DNA of 51,004 nucleotides from Oscillospiraceae bacterium. GTDB lineage: Bacteria; Bacillota; Clostridia; Oscillospirales; Ruminococcaceae. The notes below the pieces were generated by a model, which was not told the DNA's origin, searched no databases, and saw only the letters and a list, made by a program, of their open reading frames with translations. A program made the position numbers and the translations under genes. Positions 41,208 through 49,760 of the stretch are shown piece by piece. Within the stretch, counting starts at the first letter, position 1. Every line of letters starts with the position of its first letter. The stretch is taken from assembly GCA_017847885.1 (NCBI GenBank), contig JAGAUA010000023.1, positions 1 through 51,004 of the forward strand, given 5' to 3'.

Positions 41208-41428
41208 TTAAGCCTTGTTTTTACCGCCAAAAATAATTTTGAAAAACTTCGCCATCAGCGGAACGTACGTTACTGCAAAAACGCCTGCCGCCGCCGCGGT
41301 AACAGCTTTCTTGTGTTTGGGAGCGATATTTACGCCGATAATAATGCCTATCGCACACAGACAAAGCTTTATCAGAGCCAGCTGCTTTCTTTTACGTATT
41401 GGTCGGCATATCCAAATAACTTGCACAT
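41208..41428 (-). pseudogene. small membrane protein gene, apparently frameshifted
   Basis: The ribosome binding site GGAGG points to an ATG at 41426-41428 that reads MCKLFGYADQYVKESSWL and stops. The overlapping frame from the GTG at 41424-41426 ends in LALIKLCLCAIGIIIG, PKHKKAV and TYVPLMAKFFKIIFGG, with two probable membrane helices. From memory, a family of about 70-residue Clostridia membrane proteins (sometimes labelled permease of phosphate ABC transporter) begins KLFxYAxxY..SDW and continues LALLKFCLCAIG, so the two frames look like one gene broken near 41380 by a small deletion. Alternatively the GTG frame alone is translated (72 residues), or ribosomes slip at GTAAAAG. Confidence 0.55.
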
Positions 41429-41695
41429 GATTTTTCCTCCCGTAATTTTTATTTGTTCAAACGCATATGCGCTTGTAGGTCGGTGTGATTTTAGCAGGCT
41501 TGTTTGTAAAACCTTTTTTTAATTACGAATTACGCATTACGAATTCCGCATTGCAACATATCTAACCCCATTATACCACATACCCCAAAACAATACAAGC
41601 TATTTTGTATGCACCGATGTTTCAATTTATGACCATTTGTGTAAAATATACAAATAAAATGTGAATTTTTCTAATATGCATAAGTTGCCCAAAAC
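41429..41695. other. intergenic region upstream of the CRISPR-Cas locus
   Basis: No gene seen. It contains a short repeat of ATTACG units at 41521-41553 (AATTACGAATTACGCATTACG), a motif often found as fragments in gut Clostridia, and AT-rich DNA leading to the cas3 promoter. Confidence 0.45.
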
Positions 41696-41715
41696 GTGCA
41701 AATACACGGGAAATG

Positions 41716-41724
41716 TGTTATAAT
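41716..41724 (+). promoter_or_regulatory. extended -10 promoter of cas3
   Basis: TGTTATAAT, hexamer at 41719-41724, about 45 bp before the start codon. No good -35 at the normal distance. Confidence 0.55.
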
Positions 41725-41768
41725 ATACAATATAATGTTGTACCGTGATGAATAAAGGAGGCATAAGT

Positions 41769-43934
41769 TTGAAATTAGCACACAAAAAAGATGACCGCGA
41801 GCAGAGCATAAAGGCGCATTTGGAGGGTACAGCAAAAAAAGCCGAGGCAAATGCCGTGCCGAAAATGAAGGGTATCGCGCGATGTACGGCGATGTCCCAT
41901 GATGTAGGCAAATATGTCGAAGACTTTCAGTGGCATCTTGACGATGAAAAAATACGGTTTGAGCATTCCGTCTGCGGCGCGATAGAGCTTGAAAAGCTTG
42001 CTTCCACCGAGCTGGAAAAGAGCATGGTCTATATGCTGCTTTATTGCATCGCAGGGCATCATTCGGGTCTGCCTAACGGGGGTACAAAAAATGACGACCC
42101 AGCAGACCCTACTCTTTGTGGACGGCTGAAACGCGCCCCCGATTACACGGGCACAAAGGATTACAGTTCATATAAAGATGAGATTTCTCTGGAGCTTCCC
42201 GATTTCAGCGAGTTGTTCAATGAACTGCGGAAATGCAGAAACTGGGAAGAACGTTACGAAAAATACGCATTTTTCACAAGGTATCTTTTCTCTTGCCTTA
42301 CCGACGCGGATTTTATTGATACCGAGGAATTTTGCAATCCCGAAGCGGAGCGGGGCTATTCCGCAGATTTTGCCGCTGCCGAAAAGGCTTTGGACGAAAA
42401 ATTGTCGGGCTTTAAAATTGATACTCCTTTGAAAGAAGCGCGCGGACGGCTTCAAAGGCAGGCGATAGAAAACAGCTGCGGCACCGAAAATATCAGCATA
42501 CTTGATATGCCAACGGGAAGCGGCAAGACCCTTTGCAGCCTGAAAATTGCTCTGCAAAAGCTGAATAAAACTGGCAAAAAGCGAATTATTTACGTTATCC
42601 CCTATACAAGCATCATCGAGCAGACCTTTAATATTTTCAATGACATAATCGGGAAGTGCGTCCCCATTATACAGCACCACTCCAACTATTCCCCCGATAA
42701 GCCCGATGATAAAGAGCATGAGTATGATAATACTGCCGCAAAAATAAGGCGCTCCACGGAAAACTGGGATGCCCCCATTATCATCACAACAAGCATACAG
42801 TTCTTTGAGTCGCTGTATCACTACAAAGGCTCCGCGCTGCGCAAAATGCACAACATGGCAGATTCGGTCATTATCTTTGACGAGATACATACTATACCGG
42901 CAGAGCTGCTCCAGCCGTGCCTGCGCGCGGTAGGGTATATTACGCAGCACCTCAACAGCGAAGCAATTTTTCTCTCCGCAACCATGCCCGACTACACCTC
43001 ATTGTTTGAAAAGTTTATCCCCGACATTAAAGCAACAAAACTGCTGACCGACAAAAGCGATGTCAAATATTTCAGCAAGTGCCGATATATCAACATGGGC
43101 AGGACGGACATCGACGCCGTGCTTGAAAAATCGGCAGGTTACAAAAGCAGCCTTATCATTGTAAACGACAGGAAAACCGCACGCGAGATATACAATGTTC
43201 TTGGCGGCAGGAAGTATCATCTTTCAACGTATATGACTCCTGCCGACCGTTCGTGCACCATTAAGGAAATACGCGCCGCACTAAAAGGAGACGAGCCGAT
43301 TTCCGTGGTATCCACATCCCTTGTGGAGGTCGGCGTTGACCTTGACTTTGAAGCGGTGTTCCGCCAGCTTTCGGGACTTGACAACATTTTGCAGTCAGGG
43401 GGACGGTGCAACCGCAACGGCGAGCGCGATTGGGGAGATGTTTATATTTTTGAAACGGACAAGCAGCCCAGGGGCGATATGCAGCGCCGCGCAAGCATTG
43501 TGTCGGATATGCTCCGCGCGGGCAGGGACATTTCCTCTCAGGAGTGTATCGAGGAATATTACCGCCGTCTGTTTGATTTCAGCGCCGCTGAGATGGAGCA
43601 GAACACCATTGCCAAGGGAGTAACGGGCTTTCACAATATCCCGTTCCGCAGTTATGCCGATAAGATAGAGTTTATCAAGGAAAGCACGATAGGCGTTGTG
43701 ATAGACAATTGCGAAGATACCCACGACCTGCTTGCACAGCTTGAAAAAGGTGACAAAAAGGTGCTTCGCAGCCTGCAAAAATTTATGGTGGCGCTTAAAT
43801 TTCCACGGGAATTTGAAGATATGCTCCCCAATCTTCGGGAGGCTAAAGGTGGAGTGTTCGTCCTTGCCGACAACAAGTATTACAGCAGCGAGATAGGTCT
43901 GGAATTTGAAGTAAATGGAGATGGGGTGTATTAA
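41769..43934 (+). CDS. cas3: type I-C CRISPR-associated helicase-nuclease Cas3
   Basis: Effector nuclease-helicase recruited by Cascade to unwind and degrade target DNA. 721 residues. N-terminal HD nuclease: His44-Asp45 (MSHDVGKY), His66 (FEHSVCG), His97-His98 (AGHHSGLP). Superfamily 2 helicase: Walker A MPTGSGKT at about 247-254, DEIH at 371-374, LSATMP at 402-407, and motif VI QSGGRCNRNG. The start is the TTG at 41769, seven bases after AAAGGAGG; the in-frame ATGs at 41745 and 41748 have no ribosome binding site. A hairpin (43942-43967) and a new promoter follow, so the Cascade genes can be transcribed separately. Confidence 0.95.
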   Translation: MKLAHKKDDREQSIKAHLEGTAKKAEANAVPKMKGIARCTAMSHDVGKYVEDFQWHLDDEKIRFEHSVCGAIELEKLASTELEKSMVYMLLYCIAGHHSGLPNGGTKNDDPADPTLCGRLKRAPDYTGTKDYSSYKDEISLELPDFSELFNELRKCRNWEERYEKYAFFTRYLFSCLTDADFIDTEEFCNPEAERGYSADFAAAEKALDEKLSGFKIDTPLKEARGRLQRQAIENSCGTENISILDMPTGSGKTLCSLKIALQKLNKTGKKRIIYVIPYTSIIEQTFNIFNDIIGKCVPIIQHHSNYSPDKPDDKEHEYDNTAAKIRRSTENWDAPIIITTSIQFFESLYHYKGSALRKMHNMADSVIIFDEIHTIPAELLQPCLRAVGYITQHLNSEAIFLSATMPDYTSLFEKFIPDIKATKLLTDKSDVKYFSKCRYINMGRTDIDAVLEKSAGYKSSLIIVNDRKTAREIYNVLGGRKYHLSTYMTPADRSCTIKEIRAALKGDEPISVVSTSLVEVGVDLDFEAVFRQLSGLDNILQSGGRCNRNGERDWGDVYIFETDKQPRGDMQRRASIVSDMLRAGRDISSQECIEEYYRRLFDFSAAEMEQNTIAKGVTGFHNIPFRSYADKIEFIKESTIGVVIDNCEDTHDLLAQLEKGDKKVLRSLQKFMVALKFPREFEDMLPNLREAKGGVFVLADNKYYSSEIGLEFEVNGDGVY

Positions 43935-43941
43935 ACGGAAA

Positions 43942-43967
43942 GGGACGTCCTGTTTCCAAGACGTCCC
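43942..43967 (+). terminator. hairpin after cas3, terminator-like
   Basis: GGGACGTC, ten-base loop, GACGTCCC, then a weak T-rich stretch CTTATTCTTT. Likely partial terminator. Confidence 0.5.
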
Positions 43968-44122
43968 AACCTTATTCTTTAACAAATAAAAATAGTTTCA
44001 ACTCACAGCAATTTCTAATTGCAGAATAGTATTATAACATATTTTACGGCAAAAATCAAGTGCTTGCCGCACATTTATATGATACGCTATATTGTTGTGC
44101 GTAATTTTGTGAAAAATGAATA

Positions 44123-44151
44123 TTGATTTACGCGAGTTAAGGGTATATAAT
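44123..44151 (+). promoter_or_regulatory. promoter of the cas5-cas2 operon
   Basis: TTGATT at 44123-44128, 17-bp spacer, TATAAT at 44146-44151, about 58 bp before cas5. Confidence 0.7.
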
Positions 44152-44208
44152 GAAATTACGTTTTTAAGAAATATAAATAAAGCATTAATTTGAAAGGAGC
44201 TGATGAAA

Positions 44209-44925
44209 ATGAGTAAGCCAATAAGGGTCATCGCCACGGGACCGTATGCCCTCTTCACGATGCCTGCATGTAAAGTGGAAAGAGTTTCCTATGACGTCCC
44301 CACCGTATCCGCGCTGGAGGGTATGCTGAAATCCACATATTGGAAGCCGGCAATAAAAATAGTGGTAGATAAAATTATCGTGTTTAACCCAATCAAATTC
44401 ATCAATGTACGCCGCAACGAGATAAGCGCCAAGATACCGTCGGGCGCTGTAAAATCGCAGATGAAGGGCGGCAAGCCGTGCGAGTTTTACGCCTCGGAGC
44501 AGCGCACCCAGCGCGCGTCAATGCTGTTAAAGGACGTGAAATACGGCATAGAATTTCACATCGAGTTGACGGGCTTGCGCTCCGACCATGAGGACGAGTG
44601 CGAGGAAAAGCATTACAGCATCATGGTGCGGCGGCTGCAAAAGGGGCAATGCTTCCGTCAGCCCTGCTTCGGGTGCAGAGAGTTTGCGGCGCAGCTGGAG
44701 TATGTTGAGGAATTTGATATGTCCCAGGTATCCCCCGAGCTTATGGGCGACAGAGACTTGGGGTATATGCTGTACGGCATGAAATTCGCAGACGGCGGCG
44801 TGCCTGTCAACAACGACTGGGACAACCCGAAATTCTCCGATAATGCCGACCCGATGTTTTACCGTCCTCATATGATAGACGGCGTTATTGACGTTGCGAA
44901 ATACAAGGAGGGGATAGTATGCTGA
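44209..44925 (+). CDS. cas5c: type I-C Cascade subunit and pre-crRNA endonuclease Cas5c
   Basis: In type I-C this subunit cuts the CRISPR transcript (there is no Cas6) and stays on the 5' handle of the crRNA. 238 residues. Opening RVIATGPYALFTMPACKVERVSYDVPT and the glycine-rich region are typical of Cas5c/Cas5d. The catalytic residues described for Bacillus halodurans Cas5d (a Tyr and a Lys-His pair) have plausible counterparts in Tyr44 (STYWKP) and Lys134-His135 (EEKHYSIMVRR). The ATG at 44209 has AAAGGAGC nine bases upstream; the ATG at 44203 is too close. It overlaps cas8c by seven bases. Confidence 0.94.
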   Translation: MSKPIRVIATGPYALFTMPACKVERVSYDVPTVSALEGMLKSTYWKPAIKIVVDKIIVFNPIKFINVRRNEISAKIPSGAVKSQMKGGKPCEFYASEQRTQRASMLLKDVKYGIEFHIELTGLRSDHEDECEEKHYSIMVRRLQKGQCFRQPCFGCREFAAQLEYVEEFDMSQVSPELMGDRDLGYMLYGMKFADGGVPVNNDWDNPKFSDNADPMFYRPHMIDGVIDVAKYKEGIVC

Positions 44926-46721
44926 TAAAAGCGCTTTGCGATTATGCCGACGCGCAGGGGGATATCTCGGACGAATTAGAAGAGTATAAATTACACTATT
45001 ATGTTCAGCTTTCGCGAGAAGGAGAGCTAATTGATATAGTTGAAGCAGGCGAGTATATTCCTATTGAAACCAAAACTGGAAAAATGCGTCAGAAATATAT
45101 CCCTAAAAAAGTGATTTATCCTAAAAGATTATCTACTACTGTAATAAAGCCTTATTATTTGGAACATCGTCCGGCGTATATCTTTGGTTTAAATTATCTG
45201 AATGGTAAATTTACTCCATATGATGATAAAAATAATGCGTACAAATCGCACAAAGCCTTTGTGGAACACGAACTTGAATTTTTGGAGGATTTGGATTCTG
45301 AAATTTGTATTGCCTACAAAAAGTTTATTCAAAATTGGAATCCGGAAACTGAGTGTGAAAATCCAATACTAAATAAAATTGGTAAAGATTTTAGCAATTC
45401 AAATTTTGGATTTTCATTTGGAATTGGTGATGCATGTCTTGAAGAGGATGAACAATATAGGCAAAAATATCTTCGCACAATAAAAAAAGAAGTTGATGTT
45501 TCGGAATTAACATACGGAATATGCAGCATATTGGGAGAGAGGCTTCCATTGGCAAGGCTACACGATAAAATTAAATTTCCCGGCGGACATACATCTGGTT
45601 GCCCATTTGTTTGCATGAATGATAATGCCTTTGAGTCCTACGGAAAGACTCAGTCCTTCAACAGCGGAGTATCCGAGGAGGCAATGAAAAAGTACACGTC
45701 CATGTTTAACAAGCTGCTTGCGGACAAAGACCATCATGCCAAAATAGGCGACATGGTCATCATATATTTTGCCGTAAAAAATGACGACTCTGCGGAGTGC
45801 AGGCTGTTTGGGGATTATATATCCGACAGCGGCAAGGATAAAATCGACGGCGAAACCGAGCAGGCTGTAAACACTCGCATAAAAGAAGCCGCGCAGGGTC
45901 TTGCTCCGAGTGAAAGCACCGTTGCAAACATGGAAGCCGACCCCAACAGCACGTTCTATATTGCAGGGTTTACTCCCAACAGTTCGCGTATATGCCAGAA
46001 ATTCATATACCGAAACAGCTTCGGCAGCATCATGAAAAATATGATAAAGCACAGGCAGGATATGATGATAGGCGAAAACAGCAGCCGCAAAATCTATTTC
46101 AGCACCATAGGCAGAGAGCTTATTTCGCCCAAGTCAACAAACGAAAAGCCCCCTCCGCCGCTTATGGCAAATATAATGCTTGCGGCGTTTAATGGCACGA
46201 GGTATCCCGACGGTCTGCTTGCTACGGTGGTAAACCGTATCAAGACCGACAGCGATGAGGATAAGAAGCATTATATCAAGATAAACAGCGTAAGAGCAGG
46301 TCTGCTAAAGGCTTGCATAAACAGAAAATACAACAGGGAGGTAATCAAAATGTCATGGGATAAGGAAAACAGAAATCCCGGATATATCTGCGGCGGAATG
46401 TTCGCGATATATGAAAAAATTCAGAAGGATTCCGTCGAAGGCGAGCTGAACCGCACTATCAAGGACGCGTACTTTGCTTCCGCCTGCTCAAGACCTGCAA
46501 GCGTTTTTGCCAAGCTTACAACGCTGTCCATGAATCACATGAGGAAGCTTGACGACGGAGTCTGCATATTCTACAACAAGCTTATTCAAGAGACCCTTGA
46601 CAATATCGACGGCAACATACCGCTGACCTTGACAAATGAGGACCAGGCGCAGTTCTGCCTCGGATATTTCCTTATGAATTCAAGGCTTTATTCATCAAAC
46701 AAAAGTGATAGAAAGGACTAA
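44919..46721 (+). CDS. cas8c: type I-C Cascade large subunit Cas8c (Csd1), mosaic composition
   Basis: Large subunit that recognises the PAM and helps recruit Cas3. 600 residues, normal length for Csd1. The ATG at 44919 follows AAGGAGGGG and overlaps cas5c. The first part (about 44976-45625, residues 20-235) is strikingly AT-rich with AAT/ATA/TTA/AAA codons, unlike the flanking genes; from about 45640 the native GC-richer codon use returns. As counted by eye, 45361-45420 has 13 G or C of 60, and 46201-46260 has 35 of 60. The reading frame is intact throughout. A second start inside the gene (46350) has its own strong ribosome binding site and would give Cas11c. Confidence 0.93.
   Translation: MLIKALCDYADAQGDISDELEEYKLHYYVQLSREGELIDIVEAGEYIPIETKTGKMRQKYIPKKVIYPKRLSTTVIKPYYLEHRPAYIFGLNYLNGKFTPYDDKNNAYKSHKAFVEHELEFLEDLDSEICIAYKKFIQNWNPETECENPILNKIGKDFSNSNFGFSFGIGDACLEEDEQYRQKYLRTIKKEVDVSELTYGICSILGERLPLARLHDKIKFPGGHTSGCPFVCMNDNAFESYGKTQSFNSGVSEEAMKKYTSMFNKLLADKDHHAKIGDMVIIYFAVKNDDSAECRLFGDYISDSGKDKIDGETEQAVNTRIKEAAQGLAPSESTVANMEADPNSTFYIAGFTPNSSRICQKFIYRNSFGSIMKNMIKHRQDMMIGENSSRKIYFSTIGRELISPKSTNEKPPPPLMANIMLAAFNGTRYPDGLLATVVNRIKTDSDEDKKHYIKINSVRAGLLKACINRKYNREVIKMSWDKENRNPGYICGGMFAIYEKIQKDSVEGELNRTIKDAYFASACSRPASVFAKLTTLSMNHMRKLDDGVCIFYNKLIQETLDNIDGNIPLTLTNEDQAQFCLGYFLMNSRLYSSNKSDRKD
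46350..46721 (+). CDS. cas11c: internal in-frame start in cas8c, small subunit Cas11c
   Basis: 123 residues, identical to the C-terminus of Cas8c from residue 478 (MSWDKENRNPGYICGGMFAIYEKI start). GGGAGGT at 46336-46342 lies seven bases before the ATG at 46350, a better ribosome binding site than most genes here have. In types I-B, I-C and I-D it is established that the Cascade small subunit is made by internal translation of cas8; the site found here has the position and length expected for that. No separate cas11 gene exists in the locus, so this fills the gap. Confidence 0.85.
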   Translation: MSWDKENRNPGYICGGMFAIYEKIQKDSVEGELNRTIKDAYFASACSRPASVFAKLTTLSMNHMRKLDDGVCIFYNKLIQETLDNIDGNIPLTLTNEDQAQFCLGYFLMNSRLYSSNKSDRKD

Positions 46722-46726
46722 TTATT

Positions 46727-47599
46727 ATGGAAAACAATGCAATCAAAAACAGATACGAATTTGTGATTCTCTTTGACGTTGAAAACGGAAATCCCAACGG
46801 CGACCCCGACGCAGGCAATATGCCCAGAATAGACCCCGAGACCTCCGGCGGTATCGTTACCGACGTTTGTATCAAGCGCAAGATTAGAAACTTTGTTGAG
46901 CTTTACAAGGAAGGCGAGGCAGGCTGCAACATACTTATCAAGAACGACCGCTCCCTTAACTCAAAGTTTACCGAGGCTTATGACAAGCTGGGACTGCCAA
47001 AGGGTCAGAAGGGCAAAAATGCGGACGATGTTAAAAAAGCGCAGGAATATATCTGCGCCAACTACTATGATGTACGTACCTTCGGCGCTGTAATGAGTAC
47101 GGGCGATGACCCCTGCGGAATTGTAAAGGGTCCCGTTCAGCTCACATTCGGCAAGAGCATTGACCCTGTTTATGTCAACGATATCACCATCACCCGTCAG
47201 GCGAAAACTACCGAGGACAGACAGAATGCTGCAGGTACGACTGAAATGGGCAAAAAAAGCTTTGTTTCTTACGGTTTGTACCGCATTGAGGGCTTTGTTT
47301 CCGCTCTGCTTGCACAGAAGGTAACGGGCTTTTCCGAGGACGACCTTGAGCTGCTCTGGACGGCTATAATCAATATGTTTGAGAACGACCGCAGCGCCGC
47401 AAGAGGAAAGATGTGCCTTAGAAAGCTGTATGTTTTCAAGCATGATACCGCTCTCGGAAACGCTCCTGCACAGGTGCTTTTCGACAAGATAAAGGTGGAG
47501 AAAAAGCCCGATATCGTTGCTCCCAGAAGCTTTGATGATTACATTATAACGGTTGATAGGTCTATGCCCACGGGCGTTGCTCTTGCAGAAAAAATATGA
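46727..47599 (+). CDS. cas7c: type I-C Cascade backbone subunit Cas7c (Csd2)
   Basis: Forms the helical backbone that covers the crRNA spacer; several copies per complex. 290 residues, normal length. Signature FDVENGNPNGDPDAGNMPR near residue 16, then VTDVCIKRKIRN near 44, RTFGAVMS near 114 and GPVQLTFG near 132. AGAAAGGA is upstream of the ATG at 46727, five bases after the cas8c stop. It overlaps cas4 by four bases (ATGA). Confidence 0.95.
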   Translation: MENNAIKNRYEFVILFDVENGNPNGDPDAGNMPRIDPETSGGIVTDVCIKRKIRNFVELYKEGEAGCNILIKNDRSLNSKFTEAYDKLGLPKGQKGKNADDVKKAQEYICANYYDVRTFGAVMSTGDDPCGIVKGPVQLTFGKSIDPVYVNDITITRQAKTTEDRQNAAGTTEMGKKSFVSYGLYRIEGFVSALLAQKVTGFSEDDLELLWTAIINMFENDRSAARGKMCLRKLYVFKHDTALGNAPAQVLFDKIKVEKKPDIVAPRSFDDYIITVDRSMPTGVALAEKI

Positions 47600-48270
47600 C
47601 CGACAGCACCATAAACATTAGAAGTATACAGCATTATATGTATTGTCCGAGAAGATTTGCCCTGCTTGAAGTAAACAGCGACTGGGCGGAGAATGCTTTT
47701 GTTGTTAAAGCAAACCTGCTTCACGAAAATGTCCACAGCGGCACTCACAGCTTCTCGGACAGCCGCAAGGCGGTGCGCAGCGATATTGCGGTATACAACG
47801 ATATGCCCGAGTATGATATTTTCGGCATAACCGATTGCGTCGAGTTTGTGAAAAGCAACAGCGGAAGTGAGATTTGCGGTCTTGACGGAAAGTATAAGGT
47901 CTGTATCGTGGAGTATAAGCCCAAAGCGCCCAAGGATACGCCGTTCCGCGAGACAGACGCGATACAGGTTTTTGCCCAGAAGATATGCGCTGACTATGTG
48001 TGGCACTGCGGCAGCGAGGCGTATATTTACTATGACGATATCCGCAGGCGTGTGAAGCTGCCCTTTGATACCGAGTATGAAAAATACGACAAAATGCTGA
48101 AAGGGCTGCTTGCGGAAATGCGTTTGCTGCTTTCAAAAAATGATATACCGCCGCGCCGAAAGGGACAGAAATGCTCGGGCTGTTCGCTGTCGGATTACTG
48201 CTTCCCAAAGGAGAAAAAATACAGCGTAAGGGAAATCATACTGTCGCAGAAAGGAGCGGAAATACCGTGA
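47596..48270 (+). CDS. cas4: CRISPR adaptation nuclease Cas4
   Basis: Iron-sulphur RecB-like nuclease that trims prespacers and selects those next to a PAM. 224 residues. Cluster cysteines: C17 (YCPRRF) and the C-terminal trio C193, C196, C202 (CSGCSLSDYC). Nuclease residues in GITDCVEF (Asp80) and IVEYKPK (Glu106, Lys108) with Gln124 after them. Overlaps cas7c and cas1 by four bases each, so translation is coupled along the adaptation module. Confidence 0.95.
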   Translation: MTDSTINIRSIQHYMYCPRRFALLEVNSDWAENAFVVKANLLHENVHSGTHSFSDSRKAVRSDIAVYNDMPEYDIFGITDCVEFVKSNSGSEICGLDGKYKVCIVEYKPKAPKDTPFRETDAIQVFAQKICADYVWHCGSEAYIYYDDIRRRVKLPFDTEYEKYDKMLKGLLAEMRLLLSKNDIPPRRKGQKCSGCSLSDYCFPKEKKYSVREIILSQKGAEIP

Positions 48271-49289
48271 GAAAGCTGCTTAATTCCTTGTATATCGTGG
48301 ACGATACCGCATATCTTTCGCTGGACGGCGAGAATATCGTCTGCAAATGCGAGGATAAGGAAAAATTCCGAATGCCCTTTGCAAATATTGAGGATATATA
48401 TTGTTTCAGCTACCTTGGCTGCTCTCCTGCGCTTATGGGGAAATGCGGCGAGCTTGGCATAAATTTAAGCTTTATTTCTCCCCAGGGAGAGTTCCTTGCA
48501 AGAGTTCAGGGCAAGACAAAGGGCAATGTGTTTCTGCGGAAAAATCAGTTTGAGCTTTTTGCTTCTCCGAGTATATTATTGGCGCAGAATACGGTTGCCG
48601 CAAAGCTTTCAAACACCCGGTATCTCATTAAGCGTTCTATGCGTGACAATCCCACGCTTGACTCCGACGGGGAACTGAGCAGGTGTATTGAGTACCTTGA
48701 AAGCGGTATGGAGCGCGTGTATGAAATGCAGGATACCGAGACGATAATGGGTCTGGAGGGAAGCTGTGCCAAAGCGTATTTCGGCATTTTCGACAGGCTA
48801 ATATTGCAGCAGAAAAGTGATTTTTATGTTACCGCACGAACAAAACGCCCTCCCCTTGACCCCGTGAATGCCGTCCTTTCTTTTCTGTATACCGTTATGA
48901 CAAGCGCATACACATCGGCACTTGAAAGCGTGGGACTTGACAGCTGCTGCGGCTTTTACCACGCTCTGCGCCCCGGCAGAAGCAGCCTTGCCTGCGACCT
49001 TGTTGAGGAAACACGCTGTATCGCCGAGCGGCTTGTGCTGACGATGATAAACCTTAAACAGCTGAATATTTCCGATTTTGAAAAGCAGGAAAGCGGCGCG
49101 GTGTATCTTACCAAAGACGGCAAAAGAAAGGTCCTTACCGCATGGCAGGAGCGTAAGCGCAGCACTATCGTACACCCGTACCTCGGTGAAAAAATACCGC
49201 TTGGTCTGCTGCCGTTCGTGCAAAGCTCGCTGCTTGCAAAATATGTCCGCAGAGAAATTGAGGAATATCCTTGTTATCTGCTGAAATAA
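48267..49289 (+). CDS. cas1: CRISPR integrase Cas1
   Basis: Integrase that, with Cas2, inserts new spacers at the leader end of the array. 340 residues. Metal-binding catalytic residues: Glu164 (GLEGSCAKAYF), His232 (YHALRPGRSSL) and Glu247 (DLVEETR). The start is GTG at 48267, sharing GTGA with the cas4 stop and preceded by AAAGGAGC; the longer in-frame ATG at 48171 would duplicate cas4 coding sequence and is rejected. Type I-C like in sequence and place. Confidence 0.96.
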   Translation: MRKLLNSLYIVDDTAYLSLDGENIVCKCEDKEKFRMPFANIEDIYCFSYLGCSPALMGKCGELGINLSFISPQGEFLARVQGKTKGNVFLRKNQFELFASPSILLAQNTVAAKLSNTRYLIKRSMRDNPTLDSDGELSRCIEYLESGMERVYEMQDTETIMGLEGSCAKAYFGIFDRLILQQKSDFYVTARTKRPPLDPVNAVLSFLYTVMTSAYTSALESVGLDSCCGFYHALRPGRSSLACDLVEETRCIAERLVLTMINLKQLNISDFEKQESGAVYLTKDGKRKVLTAWQERKRSTIVHPYLGEKIPLGLLPFVQSSLLAKYVRREIEEYPCYLLK

Positions 49290-49312
49290 CGATGTAAAAA
49301 CAGGTGATGCAT

Positions 49313-49603
49313 ATGATGACATTGGTAAGCTATGACGTTTCGACCACCGACGCCGCAGGACGAAAACGCCTGAGGAAGGTTGCGAAGGAGTGCGTAAATT
49401 ACGGACAAAGAGTGCAGAATTCCGTGTTTGAGATAGACGTGGATTACGGCACATTTTTGAAGGTAAAGGATAAGCTTTTAAAGCTTATCGACGAAAAAAA
49501 GGACAGCCTGCGTTTTTATTATCTGGGCAGCAATTGGCAGCGCCGTGTGGAGCATTACGGAGCTAAAGAGACCTACGACCCGGAGGGTACAATAATCATT
49601 TGA
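49313..49603 (+). CDS. cas2: CRISPR adaptation protein Cas2
   Basis: Dimeric partner of Cas1 in spacer integration. 96 residues. Ferredoxin-like fold with the usual first strand LVSYDVS (metal-binding Asp), and GQRVQNSVFEID near residue 34. Starts considered: GTG 49304, ATG 49307, 49313, 49316; the ATG at 49313 has GGTGAT before it at usable spacing and gives the normal family length. Last gene of the operon, 157 bp before the first repeat. Confidence 0.95.
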   Translation: MMTLVSYDVSTTDAAGRKRLRKVAKECVNYGQRVQNSVFEIDVDYGTFLKVKDKLLKLIDEKKDSLRFYYLGSNWQRRVEHYGAKETYDPEGTIII

Positions 49604-49760
49604 GGCAGCTTTTTGCGAACCGCAAGCAATATGAAAATTCCCGACAGCTTCGCGGAAATGCAGCCATATGTTTGTTAATCGGTAAATAACAAATTATGAA
49701 TTTTATTAAAATGAGTTCTGCCCATGGTAGAGCCGTGACTTTGTATATACAATATATAGG
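49604..49760 (+). promoter_or_regulatory. CRISPR leader
   Basis: About 157 bp between the cas2 stop and the first repeat, AT-rich toward the array (TTGTATATACAATATATAGG just before it). It should contain the array promoter and the sequence recognised during spacer integration. The array runs away from cas2 on the plus strand. Confidence 0.75.
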
